A DNA stretch of 10,772 nt from Lysobacter_C sp966210725. Its GTDB lineage: Bacteria > Pseudomonadota > Gammaproteobacteria > Xanthomonadales > Xanthomonadaceae. The translations under genes were made by a program, and so were the position numbers. Under the pieces are notes generated by a model. It was not told the DNA's origin. It did not search any database and saw only the letters and a list, made by a program, of their open reading frames with translations. Within the stretch, counting starts at the first letter, position 1. The number at the start of each line of letters is the position of its first letter. Where the stretch lies: contig CBIHLN010000089.1 in assembly GCA_966210725.1 (NCBI GenBank), positions 1 to 10,772 of the forward strand, given 5' to 3'. This document shows positions 1 to 8,283 of this stretch, piece after piece.

Positions 1-410
1 GCCGCGTCGGGTCCGGGCGGTGCCGCGGCCGGCATTGTGCCGGCGCCGACGGGGTCCGGCAACGCACCGGCGCGTTGCAGCAGCCGCGCAAAGGCGGCAC
101 GGAGCGCGTCACCGTCGCAGGCCGCGGCACCGGGACGGGCCACCACCACGTAATCGGCCGGGGGCAACACCGCCTGGCATTCGCGGAACGCCGCGCGCAA
201 GACGCGCTTGATGCGGTTACGGCCCACTGCGCGCGGGTCGACCTTCCGCGACACCGCCAGCCCCAGCCGGGCCGGGCCGTCGGGTTGCGCGGGTGGGCAG
301 ACATGCAGGGCCAACACGGGCAGCGCCACCCGGCGCCCGTGCTTGAAGATGCGGTCGAATTCCGGACGCGCGCGAACCCGCGCGGTGCGCGGGAGTCGGG
401 GTGGAATCAT
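1..410 (-). CDS. rnpA: Ribonuclease P protein component (3' end cut off by window edge)
   Basis: Protein subunit of RNase P, which with the catalytic RNA removes 5' leaders from precursor tRNAs in the cytoplasm. On the minus strand an ATG at 410-408 opens a frame that runs without a stop to the left edge (136 codons seen). It starts MIPPRLPRTARVRARPEFDR and continues with IFKHGRR. The family's RNA-binding RNR signature is visible as AVGRNRIKRVLRAAFR at about residues 61-76. The protein is strongly basic near the N-terminus, and the visible length already matches a usual RnpA of 115-145 residues, so only a short tail is missing. It lies 46 bases downstream of rpmH on the same strand, the near-universal rpmH-rnpA arrangement, so co-transcription from the rpmH promoter is likely. 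No clear Shine-Dalgarno sequence precedes the ATG, but no other start exists in the gap. Confidence 0.95.
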   Translation of the reverse strand, partial: MIPPRLPRTARVRARPEFDRIFKHGRRVALPVLALHVCPPAQPDGPARLGLAVSRKVDPRAVGRNRIKRVLRAAFRECQAVLPPADYVVVARPGAAACDGDALRAAFARLLQRAGALPDPVGAGTMPAAAPPGPDA

Positions 411-456
411 CGGGAGGCGGCGGCGCGCAGGGCGGCCGCGGCAGTCAGCGGCGCGC

Positions 457-597
457 TTAGGCGCAGAGACGCTTGCGGCCCTTGGCGCGACGGCGGGCGA
501 GAATCTTGCGGCCGTCGGCGGTCGCCATGCGCGCACGGAAACCGTGGTCGCGCTTGCGCTTGAGGTTGCTGGGCTGGTAGGTGCGCTTGGTGGCCAT
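457..597 (-). CDS. rpmH: 50S ribosomal protein L34
   Basis: Small basic protein of the large ribosomal subunit. The 46-residue product begins MATKRTYQPSNLKRKRDHGF and continues RARMATADGRKILARRRAKG with a short RKRLCA end. This is the full L34 pattern (KRTYQPSN, RKRxHGFRARM, ARRRAKGRKRL). The extra Met-Ala-Thr before KRTYQP is, as I recall, also found in Xanthomonas L34. The ATG is at 597-595 and the TAA at 459-457. It is the first gene of the leftward rpmH-rnpA unit and diverges from dnaA. A -35/-10 pair at 634-663 would give a leader of roughly 30 bases. Confidence 0.97.
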   Translation of the reverse strand: MATKRTYQPSNLKRKRDHGFRARMATADGRKILARRRAKGRKRLCA

Positions 598-633
598 GGT
601 CGGCTCTGCGATATACGGCGGAAAAGACCGTCG

Positions 634-663
634 ATCATAGCGAGCCTCCGGACGGCCGGTCAA
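634..663 (-). promoter_or_regulatory. Promoter of rpmH-rnpA
   Basis: Read on the minus strand there is a -35 TTGACC (663-658), an 18-base spacer and a -10 TATGAT (639-634). Each element matches five of six sigma-70 consensus positions. Transcription would start near 627, about 30 bases before the rpmH ATG. This is the best sigma-70 promoter I found by eye in the window, as expected for a ribosomal protein gene. Assignment is by motif and position only. Confidence 0.6.
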
Positions 664-743
664 GTCCGGCGAACGCACCGCCCTTTGTAGCCGCGAGCGT
701 CGCCGCGAACACGTGCCAGTCGCGCGCGTCCCCCTCAACGGCA

Positions 744-772
744 CTGTCGAGCACGCGTGGCGGTGGTAGTCT
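744..772 (+). promoter_or_regulatory. Possible dnaA promoter
   Basis: A weak -35 CTGTCG (744-749), a 17-base spacer and a -10 TAGTCT (767-772) preceded by TG one base upstream (extended -10, TGGTAGTCT) lie 81 bases before the chosen dnaA start. Only three of six -35 bases fit. If real, transcription starts near 779, which would exclude the GTG at 757 as the dnaA start. I saw no good DnaA box in the 598-852 gap, so DnaA autoregulation there is not supported by eye. Confidence 0.3.
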
Positions 773-852
773 GGCCGACCCCTCACCGCCCTGCGGCGCG
801 GCGCCCCGGTGCCGTGCAGGGGTCCGTTTCGCCCATTCCCGAGCTCGACACC

Positions 853-2217
853 GTGCAATTCCCGACCCCGGACGCCTGGTCCCGCTGCCTCGAACGCCTT
901 GAAGCCGAGCTGCCGGCCGAGGACGTCCACACCTGGATCCGGCCGCTGCAGGCGACGCGCCGCAACGACGTGACGGTGCTCTATGCGCCCAACGCGTTCG
1001 TGGTCGAGCATGTGCGCGAACGGTACCTCGCGCGTATCCGCGAACTGCTGGCGCACTTCGCCGGCAGCGACGCGGTGAGCGTGGAGGTCGGGTCGCTGCC
1101 ACGCGCGGCCCCGGCCGTTGCCGTCGCGCCATCGATGGGGCCGGCTGCGGTGGCGCCGGGCACCCGCCCGGTGACGACCACCGGGGAGCCGTTCAACGGC
1201 CACCTGGACAGCCACTACACCTTCGAGAATTTCGTCGAGGGCCGCAGCAACCAGCTCGGCCGCGCCGCCGCCTGGCAGGCCGCGCTCAAGCCCGGCGAAC
1301 GCGCCCACAACCCGTTGCTGCTGTACGGCGGCACCGGCCTGGGCAAGACGCACCTGATGTTTGCCGCCGGCAACGAGATGCGCCGGCAGAACCCCGCCAC
1401 GCGCGTGATGTACCTGCGAAGCGAGCAGTTCTTCAGCGCCATGATGAAGGCGCTGCAGGAAAAGGCGATGGACGGCTTCAAGCGCCAGTTCCAGCAGGTC
1501 GACGCATTGCTGATCGACGACATCCAGTTCTTCGCCGGCAAGGACCGCACGCAGGAGGAGTTCTTCCACACCTTCAATGCGCTGTTCGACGGCAAGCAGC
1601 AGATCATCCTGACCTGCGACCGCTACCCGCGCGAGGTCGAGGGCCTGGAGCCGCGGCTGAAGTCGCGCCTGGCCTGGGGCCTGAGCGTGGCGATCGAGCC
1701 GCCCGACTTCGAGACCCGCGCGCAGATCGTGCTGTCCAAGGCCAAGGAGCGCGGCGCCAACATCCCCGAGGACGTGGCGTTCCTGCTGGCCAAGAAGATG
1801 CGCAGCAACGTGCGCGACCTAGAAGGCGCGCTCAACACACTGGCGGCCCGGGCCAACTTCACCGGCCGCGCGATCACCGTGGAGTTCGCCCAGGAAACCC
1901 TGCGCGACCTGCTGCGGGCGCAGCAGCAGGCCATCGGCATCCCCAACATCCAGAAGACCGTGGCAGACTACTACGGCCTGCAGATCAAGGACTTGTTGTC
2001 GAAACGGCGGACCCGCTCGCTCGCCCGGCCGCGCCAGATGGCCATGGCGCTGACCAAGGAGCTGACCGAGCACAGCCTGCCGGAAATCGGTGACGCGTTC
2101 GCCGGTCGCGACCACACCACGGTGCTGCATGCCTGCCGGCAGATCCGCACCCTGATGGAGACCGACGGCAAGATGCGGGAAGACTGGGAAAAGCTCATCC
2201 GCAAGCTGAGCGAGTAG
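853..2217 (+). CDS. dnaA: Chromosomal replication initiator protein DnaA
   Basis: AAA+ ATPase that binds DnaA boxes at oriC, opens the duplex and helps load DnaB. With the GTG start at 853 the product has 454 residues. Domain I is at about 7-85 (DAWSRCLERLEAELPAEDVH), followed by a poorly conserved Ala/Pro-rich linker to about 116. The AAA+ domain starts near HYTFENFVEG (121-130), with Walker A GGTGLGKT at 159-166 and Walker B LLIDDIQF with Asp222-Asp223. Domain IV is at about 361-454, with the DNA-binding signature GRDHTTVLHACR at 418-429. The frame is open back to a GTG at 757, with another GTG at 814. I prefer 853 because related Xanthomonas DnaA (about 442 residues, from memory) starts at the DAW segment; there is no ATG there and the Shine-Dalgarno is poor, so the exact start is uncertain. 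It is the first gene of the rightward dnaA-dnaN-recF-gyrB cluster and stands next to the probable origin. Confidence 0.96.
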   Translation: MQFPTPDAWSRCLERLEAELPAEDVHTWIRPLQATRRNDVTVLYAPNAFVVEHVRERYLARIRELLAHFAGSDAVSVEVGSLPRAAPAVAVAPSMGPAAVAPGTRPVTTTGEPFNGHLDSHYTFENFVEGRSNQLGRAAAWQAALKPGERAHNPLLLYGGTGLGKTHLMFAAGNEMRRQNPATRVMYLRSEQFFSAMMKALQEKAMDGFKRQFQQVDALLIDDIQFFAGKDRTQEEFFHTFNALFDGKQQIILTCDRYPREVEGLEPRLKSRLAWGLSVAIEPPDFETRAQIVLSKAKERGANIPEDVAFLLAKKMRSNVRDLEGALNTLAARANFTGRAITVEFAQETLRDLLRAQQQAIGIPNIQKTVADYYGLQIKDLLSKRRTRSLARPRQMAMALTKELTEHSLPEIGDAFAGRDHTTVLHACRQIRTLMETDGKMREDWEKLIRKLSE

Positions 2218-2218
2218 G

Positions 2219-2236
2219 CCACCGCGAACCCGGTGG
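2219..2236 (+). terminator. Small hairpin directly after dnaA stop
   Basis: CCACCG (2219-2224) and CGGTGG (2231-2236) form a perfect 6-bp stem with a 6-base loop, beginning two bases after the dnaA TAG. There is no T-run downstream, so it is not a classic intrinsic terminator. It could stabilise the mRNA 3' end or be chance. Confidence 0.25.
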
Positions 2237-2253
2237 ACGACGCCGGGACAACA

Positions 2254-2262
2254 TGGGGATAA
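2254..2262 (-). promoter_or_regulatory. DnaA box candidate 1
   Basis: On the minus strand this reads TTATCCCCA, one mismatch (A to C at position 7) from TTATCCACA. It lies in the dnaA-dnaN gap, oriented opposite to the box at 2290. Confidence 0.5.
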
Positions 2263-2289
2263 GTCGCGCCGCGCGATCCGGCCCGAAAG

Positions 2290-2298
2290 TTGTCCACA
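2290..2298 (+). promoter_or_regulatory. DnaA box candidate 2
   Basis: TTGTCCACA, one mismatch from TTATCCACA (A to G at position 3), keeping the CCACA end. It is followed by a weaker copy, TTGTCCGCC, at 2301-2309. It sits just left of the AT-richer stretch, a geometry suited to an unwinding element. Confidence 0.6.
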
Positions 2299-2393
2299 GC
2301 TTGTCCGCCGTCCGTCGGGGAGTTTTACAGGCGTTCAGCACGTGTTTTTATGTAATGGATTCAAGGGGTTGGTCGGGTTTTCCCGGGTTTTGG

Positions 2394-2422
2394 CCGACAC
2401 CATCACCACCACGCTTTAGATT
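2394..2422 (+). promoter_or_regulatory. Possible dnaN promoter
   Basis: A -35 CCGACA (2394-2399), a 17-base spacer and a -10 TAGATT (2417-2422), four of six matches each, would start transcription near 2429, about 35 bases before the dnaN ATG. The -10 touches the DnaA-box-like TTATCCAAC at 2422-2430, so DnaA binding could affect it. Motif evidence only; dnaN may also be read through from dnaA. Confidence 0.33.
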
Positions 2423-2463
2423 TATCCAACATCTTGTCTTGGGCATAGGGGAGCACGGTCCGC

Positions 2464-3564
2464 ATGCGTTTCAGTCTGCAACGCGAGGTTTTCCTCAAGC
2501 CGTTGGCGCAGGTCGTCAATGTGGTCGAACGTCGCCAGACCCTGCCGGTCCTGGCCAACCTGCTGGTCCAGGTCCAGGACGGCCAGCTGTCGCTGACCGG
2601 TACCGATCTGGAGGTCGAGATGATCTCCCGCATCGCGGTGGACGAGGCGCAGGACGGTGAGACCACGATCCCGGCCCGCAAGCTGTTCGAGATCGTCCGT
2701 GCCCTGCCCGATGGCAGCAAGGTGACGGTGTCGCAGACGGCCGAGAAGGTCACGGTCTCGGCGGGGCGTTCCCGGTTCACGCTGGCGACGCTGCCGGCCA
2801 ACGACTTCCCTTCGATCGACGAGGTCGAGGCCACCGAGCGCGTCCGCGTGCCGGAGGCCGCCCTCAAGGAGCTGATCGAACGCACGGCGTTCGCGATGGC
2901 CCAGCAGGACGTGCGCTACTACCTCAACGGCCTGTTGTTCGATCTTCGCGAGAACTCGCTGCGCTGCGTGGCCACCGATGGCCATCGCCTGGCCCTGTGC
3001 GAGGCGCAATACGAGGGGGGTGCCCAGGCCAAGCGCCAGATCATCGTGCCGCGCAAGGGCGTGACCGAGCTGCAGCGCCTGCTGGAAGGCGGCGACCGCG
3101 AACTGGAGCTGGAGATGGGCCGTGGCCACATCCGGGTCAAGCGTGACGATGTCACGTTCACCAGCAAGTTGATTGACGGCCGTTTCCCGGACTACGAGGC
3201 GGTGATTCCGATCGGCGCCGACAAAGAGGTCCGGATCGACCGCGAGGTGCTGCGGGCCTCGTTGCAGCGTGCCGCCATCCTGTCCAACGAGAAGTACCGC
3301 GGCGTACGTATCGAAGTGTCGCCGGGGCAGCTGAAGATCAGCGCTCACAACCCCGAGCAGGAAGAGGCCCAGGAAGAAGTCGAGGCCGAAACCCGCGTCG
3401 ACGACCTGTCGGTCGGTTTCAATGTCAATTACCTGCTGGATGCCCTGACGGCGTTGCGCGATGAGCAGGTGGTCCTGGCACTGCGGGACGCCAATTCGTC
3501 CGCGCTGGTCCGTGAGGCGTCCAATGATCGCTGCCGCCATGTCGTGATGCCTTTGCGCCTCTGA
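2464..3564 (+). CDS. dnaN: DNA polymerase III beta subunit (sliding clamp)
   Basis: Ring-shaped processivity clamp that tethers DNA polymerase III and repair factors to DNA; it works as a dimer. The 366-residue product starts MRFSLQREVFLKPLAQVVNV and then VERRQTLPVLANLLVQ, the family's N-terminal pattern, and has the expected length for three clamp domains of about 120 residues each. The central domain carries DVRYYLNGLLFD and VATDGHRLALCE, and the protein ends with HVVMPLRL, the family's conserved C-terminus. The ATG at 2464 is preceded by AGGGGAG at 2447-2453, a good ribosome site 10 bases upstream. It follows dnaA across the probable origin and is followed 107 bases later by recF. Nothing looks missing. 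Confidence 0.98.
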   Translation: MRFSLQREVFLKPLAQVVNVVERRQTLPVLANLLVQVQDGQLSLTGTDLEVEMISRIAVDEAQDGETTIPARKLFEIVRALPDGSKVTVSQTAEKVTVSAGRSRFTLATLPANDFPSIDEVEATERVRVPEAALKELIERTAFAMAQQDVRYYLNGLLFDLRENSLRCVATDGHRLALCEAQYEGGAQAKRQIIVPRKGVTELQRLLEGGDRELELEMGRGHIRVKRDDVTFTSKLIDGRFPDYEAVIPIGADKEVRIDREVLRASLQRAAILSNEKYRGVRIEVSPGQLKISAHNPEQEEAQEEVEAETRVDDLSVGFNVNYLLDALTALRDEQVVLALRDANSSALVREASNDRCRHVVMPLRL

Positions 3565-3577
3565 CCGATGCCGGGAA

Positions 3578-3593
3578 GGTTCCACGTGGAACA
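3578..3593. other. parS centromere site 1 (ParB binding), dnaN-recF gap
   Basis: GGTTCCACGTGGAACA matches 15 of 16 bases of the parS consensus TGTTCCACGTGGAACA; the inner 14 bases are a perfect palindrome. parS is bound by ParB, which spreads along the flanking DNA and acts with ParA to segregate the origin region. It starts 13 bases after the dnaN stop. Two further copies lie 542 and 1169 bases to the right. parA and parB are not in the window. Confidence 0.88.
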
Positions 3594-3605
3594 GGATCGA
3601 CCCCG

Positions 3606-3628
3606 CACGCCCGGCATGTCCGGGCGTG
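3606..3628 (+). terminator. Strong hairpin between dnaN and recF
   Basis: CACGCCCGG (3606-3614) and CCGGGCGTG (3620-3628) form a perfect 9-bp GC-rich stem closed by a 5-base loop (CATGT). A GU pair could add a tenth step in RNA. It is followed by TTCGTATGT rather than a true T-run, so full intrinsic termination is doubtful. It could attenuate read-through from dnaN into recF or protect the dnaN mRNA end. It lies 43 bases upstream of the recF GTG and 12 bases after parS site 1. Confidence 0.45.
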
Positions 3629-3671
3629 TTCGTATGTCCGGGTCTCGCCGAACCAGGGTCGGGACAGCTCC

Positions 3672-4784
3672 GTGCGCGTAATCCGACTCGAGACGCGACA
3701 GTTCCGGCGGTTCGAAGAGGTCTCGATCGAACCGTCCCCGGGGCTCAACCTGATCACCGGTGGCAACGGCGCGGGCAAAACCAGCCTGTTGGAGGCGTTG
3801 CACCTCATGGCTTACGGGCGAAGCTTTCGCGGCCGCGTCCGCGACGGCTTGATCCGTCAAGGTGCCCCGGCTTTGGAGGTCTTCGTCGAATGGGAGGAGG
3901 GGGGCGCCCCGCCCAGGATGGAAGCGGGCACCGCCCTGCGCCGCAGGCGCGGTGGGCTGCGACATGCCGGACATGAGTGGAGCGGGCGTCTGGATGGCCG
4001 TGACGTCGAACACCTCGGCGAGCTTTGTGCGGCACTGGCCGTGGTGACGTTCGAGCCCGGCAGCCATGCGTTGATCACGGGGTCAGCCGAGCACCGCCGG
4101 CGCTATCTCGATTGGGGCTTGTTCCACGTGGAACATGTGTTCTTCCCGTCGTGGCGCCGCTACGCCCGGGCACTGAAGCAGCGCAACGCATTGCTTAAGC
4201 GGCGGGGTGGCGCGAACGAACTGGACGCCTGGGAGAGCGAGATGGCCGAGGCGGGCCAGATCGTGACCCGGCAGCGCGAAGCCTACTTGGCCGAGTTGCA
4301 GAGCCATGTCGGACCGCTGCTGGAGGCCTGGGCCCCGGCGCTCGGTCGGGTCGGCCTCGAATACCACGCCGGCTGGCGGCAGGACGCCATCTCCCTGGCG
4401 GATGCATTGCTGCTGGCGCGGGACCGCGACCTCTTGACCGGCTACACCTCAGTCGGACCGCATCGCGCGGATTGGCGGATGGAATTTTCCGGGATTCCGG
4501 GGCGCGATGCACTGTCCCGCGGGCAGGCCAAGGTGGCGGCGCTGGCCGCGATCCTCGGCCAAGGCGAGCATCACGCTGCACGCCGCGGTGAATGGCCGGT
4601 GGTGGCGTTGGACGATCTGGCATCGGAACTCGACCGCGCCCATCAGGGCCGGGTACTGGAACGGCTAATGGGGTGGGGTGCCCAGGTGTTCCTGACCGGC
4701 ACCGAGACGCCGACCGCTGTAACGGCGCTTGAGGTTGTCCCGACCGTGTTCCACGTGGAACACGGCGCTCCCCAGCGAGCCTGA
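3672..4784 (+). CDS. recF: DNA replication and repair protein RecF
   Basis: SMC-like ATPase of the RecFOR pathway that helps load RecA at single-strand gaps. The 370-residue protein starts MRVIRLETRQFRRFEEVSIE and has Walker A GGNGAGKT at 30-37, the ABC signature LSRGQ at 281-285 and Walker B VVALDD at 310-315 followed by ELD, all in family order and at usual length. It starts with GTG at 3672; GGGA at 3661-3664 is a modest ribosome site. Two FHVEH segments, at 151-155 and 360-364, are each encoded by a parS palindrome, so those codons serve two purposes. In E. coli RecF (from memory) the matching segments read FHNEP and FTVEK, so the motifs sit at naturally similar places. It lies between dnaN and gyrB in the classical order; the dnaN-recF hairpin may reduce its expression. 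Confidence 0.97.
   Translation: MRVIRLETRQFRRFEEVSIEPSPGLNLITGGNGAGKTSLLEALHLMAYGRSFRGRVRDGLIRQGAPALEVFVEWEEGGAPPRMEAGTALRRRRGGLRHAGHEWSGRLDGRDVEHLGELCAALAVVTFEPGSHALITGSAEHRRRYLDWGLFHVEHVFFPSWRRYARALKQRNALLKRRGGANELDAWESEMAEAGQIVTRQREAYLAELQSHVGPLLEAWAPALGRVGLEYHAGWRQDAISLADALLLARDRDLLTGYTSVGPHRADWRMEFSGIPGRDALSRGQAKVAALAAILGQGEHHAARRGEWPVVALDDLASELDRAHQGRVLERLMGWGAQVFLTGTETPTAVTALEVVPTVFHVEHGAPQRA
4120..4135. other. parS centromere site 2, inside recF
   Basis: TGTTCCACGTGGAACA, a perfect 16-base palindrome identical to the parS consensus. It lies inside recF, where it covers the codons for Phe-His-Val-Glu-His at residues 151-155. Confidence 0.92.
4744..4765. other. parS centromere site 3, near the end of recF
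   Basis: The exact 16-base parS consensus at 4747-4762, extended by three more symmetric bases on each side to a 22-base perfect palindrome. It encodes Phe-His-Val-Glu-His at RecF residues 360-364 and ends about 20 bases before the recF stop codon. Confidence 0.92.
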
Positions 4785-4816
4785 CCCTCGCGGCGTCGGG
4801 CTGAGAGGTCACCGGC

Positions 4817-4825
4817 TGCTATACT
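4817..4825 (+). promoter_or_regulatory. Extended -10 promoter of gyrB
   Basis: TGCTATACT combines a TGn extension with a -10 TATACT matching five of six consensus bases. No recognisable -35 lies 16-18 bases upstream, which extended -10 promoters tolerate. Transcription would start near 4832, about 66 bases before the gyrB ATG. A GC-rich segment directly after the -10 (CTCGCGACG) would suit supercoiling-sensitive initiation, as known for gyrase genes in other bacteria; that is inference. Confidence 0.5.
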
Positions 4826-4897
4826 CTCGCGACGTATAGCTAATGTGTCTCGACGTTGCCGTGACCGTGCGGCTGCGTCGTCGGAGCCCGCTGCGCA

Positions 4898-7366
<2,469 letters not shown>

Positions 7367-7384
7367 CCGGAATCGGACGCACGC

Positions 7385-8203
7385 ATGGACGCCGTGAGTA
7401 CAGACGAACCGCGCGCCGCCCACCCGCGCCCGGTCCGGGCAGCCCCGTGGCCGCGCCTGGTGCGAGGCTTCGTGCTCGACCTGGTCATTGCCGTAACCGT
7501 GTTGCTGGCCACCGGCGTCTTGGCGGTGGTTGCGTGGGGCGTCGTTGTGGGCGTGGCCGCGGCAATCAGCGGTCAGGATCCATCGGCCGGATCCCCCGAA
7601 CGGTTCATGCCCGGCATGGAAGCGCAGGTCTGGATCGGACTGGCGGCCACGGCCATTGCCGCGCTGGCGGTCTATGCCTGGCGAGGTCGTGCCGACCGCC
7701 TGGAACGGGCGCGTTCCTGGCAGGCCGCCCGCCGGAGGGAAACGTGGGCCTTGGCCGTGGGTACTGGGCTGGCGGTCTTCGCCTTCAGCGCGACCGTGGC
7801 CTGGCTGGGGCGTTCGCTGGGCGTCGAGCCCGAACCCACCAATGTGGCTCCGCTTCAGGCCTTGGCTGATCGACCGGTACTGATCCTGGTAGTGGTCGTC
7901 CTTCTGGCACCCGCCTACGAGGAACTGCTGTTCCGCCGCGTGCTGTTCGGGCGCCTGTGGCGCGGAGGCCGTCCGTGGTTGGGGCTCGTGCTCAGCAGTC
8001 TCGTCTTTGCGACCTTCCACGAAATGCCGGGCCTCAGTGCCAATACCGGGCCTGCGCTGGGCATGCTGCTGGTGGTGTACGGCGGCATGGGCGCCGCCTT
8101 TGCCTGGGTGTACCGGCGCTGCGGCACGCTGTGGGCGCCCGTCGTCGCCCACGCGACGAACAACCTGGTCGCGGCAAGCCTCCTGTTGGCGGGCACGGGA
8201 TGA
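7385..8203 (+). CDS. CPBP-family intramembrane metalloprotease (CAAX protease-like)
   Basis: Membrane protein of 272 residues with the motifs of the CPBP/Abi glutamic-metallo protease family: EELLFRR at 179-185 (EExxxR), a His at 212 in FATFHE, and HATNN at 256-260 (HxxxN). Hydrophobic segments lie at about 28-60, 82-98, 121-141, 164-178, 197-211, 223-244 and 250-268, suggesting an inner-membrane protein with the active site inside the membrane. A charged loop rich in Arg (100-119) separates the second and third. It begins 18 bases after gyrB, with no obvious terminator between, so read-through is likely. The ATG at 7385 has only a weak ribosome site; a GTG at 7394 is an alternative. The substrate cannot be told from sequence; bacterial members include peptide-processing and bacteriocin-immunity proteins. 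A gene of this type follows gyrB in Xanthomonas as I recall it. Confidence 0.85.
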   Translation: MDAVSTDEPRAAHPRPVRAAPWPRLVRGFVLDLVIAVTVLLATGVLAVVAWGVVVGVAAAISGQDPSAGSPERFMPGMEAQVWIGLAATAIAALAVYAWRGRADRLERARSWQAARRRETWALAVGTGLAVFAFSATVAWLGRSLGVEPEPTNVAPLQALADRPVLILVVVVLLAPAYEELLFRRVLFGRLWRGGRPWLGLVLSSLVFATFHEMPGLSANTGPALGMLLVVYGGMGAAFAWVYRRCGTLWAPVVAHATNNLVAASLLLAGTG

Positions 8204-8222
8204 CGGCTGCGCGTTCTGGGAT

Positions 8223-8253
8223 TTGACGGGTCGTTGATCCGGACGCGTCTACA
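8223..8253 (+). promoter_or_regulatory. Possible promoter of the M48 lipoprotein gene
   Basis: A -35 TTGACG (8223-8228, five of six) and a weak -10 TCTACA (8248-8253, three of six) with a long 19-base spacer. The start would fall near 8260, some 24 bases before the ATG at 8284. The 80-base gap makes a separate promoter plausible, but the -10 is poor. Confidence 0.3.
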
Positions 8254-8283
8254 AGGGAAGGCCTCCCCGATTCAGGACTGCCC

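Larger units (their letters stand above)
2218..2463. other. Probable chromosomal origin of replication (oriC), dnaA-dnaN gap
   Basis: This 246-base gap holds the best DnaA-box-like sequences I found. TTGTCCACA at 2290-2298 (+) and TTATCCCCA on the minus strand at 2262-2254 each differ from TTATCCACA at one base. TTATCCAAC at 2422-2430 (+) differs at two, and TTGTCCGCC at 2301-2309 is poorer. An AT-richer stretch lies around 2331-2364, unusual in this GC-rich region, and CGGGTTTT occurs twice exactly 10 bases apart (2374-2381, 2384-2391). The dnaA-dnaN gap is a common oriC site, and I recall that it is the experimentally used origin in Xanthomonas campestris. Genes on the right run away from it and rpmH-rnpA run left, as expected for a bidirectional origin. 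Exact borders are not visible. Confidence 0.7.

Noticed and set aside
598..852. rpmH-dnaA gap as oriC
   Set aside because: No DnaA-box-like sequence within one mismatch and no AT-rich stretch were seen there; the dnaA-dnaN gap is better.
598..1569. Extension of the rpmH frame upstream to a 370-residue protein
   Set aside because: The frame is open only because of high GC; L34 is exactly the last 46 residues and a good promoter lies just before its ATG.
2422..3585. 387-codon minus-strand frame opposite dnaN
   Set aside because: Antisense shadow of dnaN, with no recognisable domain.
4781..4810. Imperfect inverted repeat TGACC...GGTCA after recF
   Set aside because: Short arms, a bulge, a long loop and no T-run; too weak to call a terminator.
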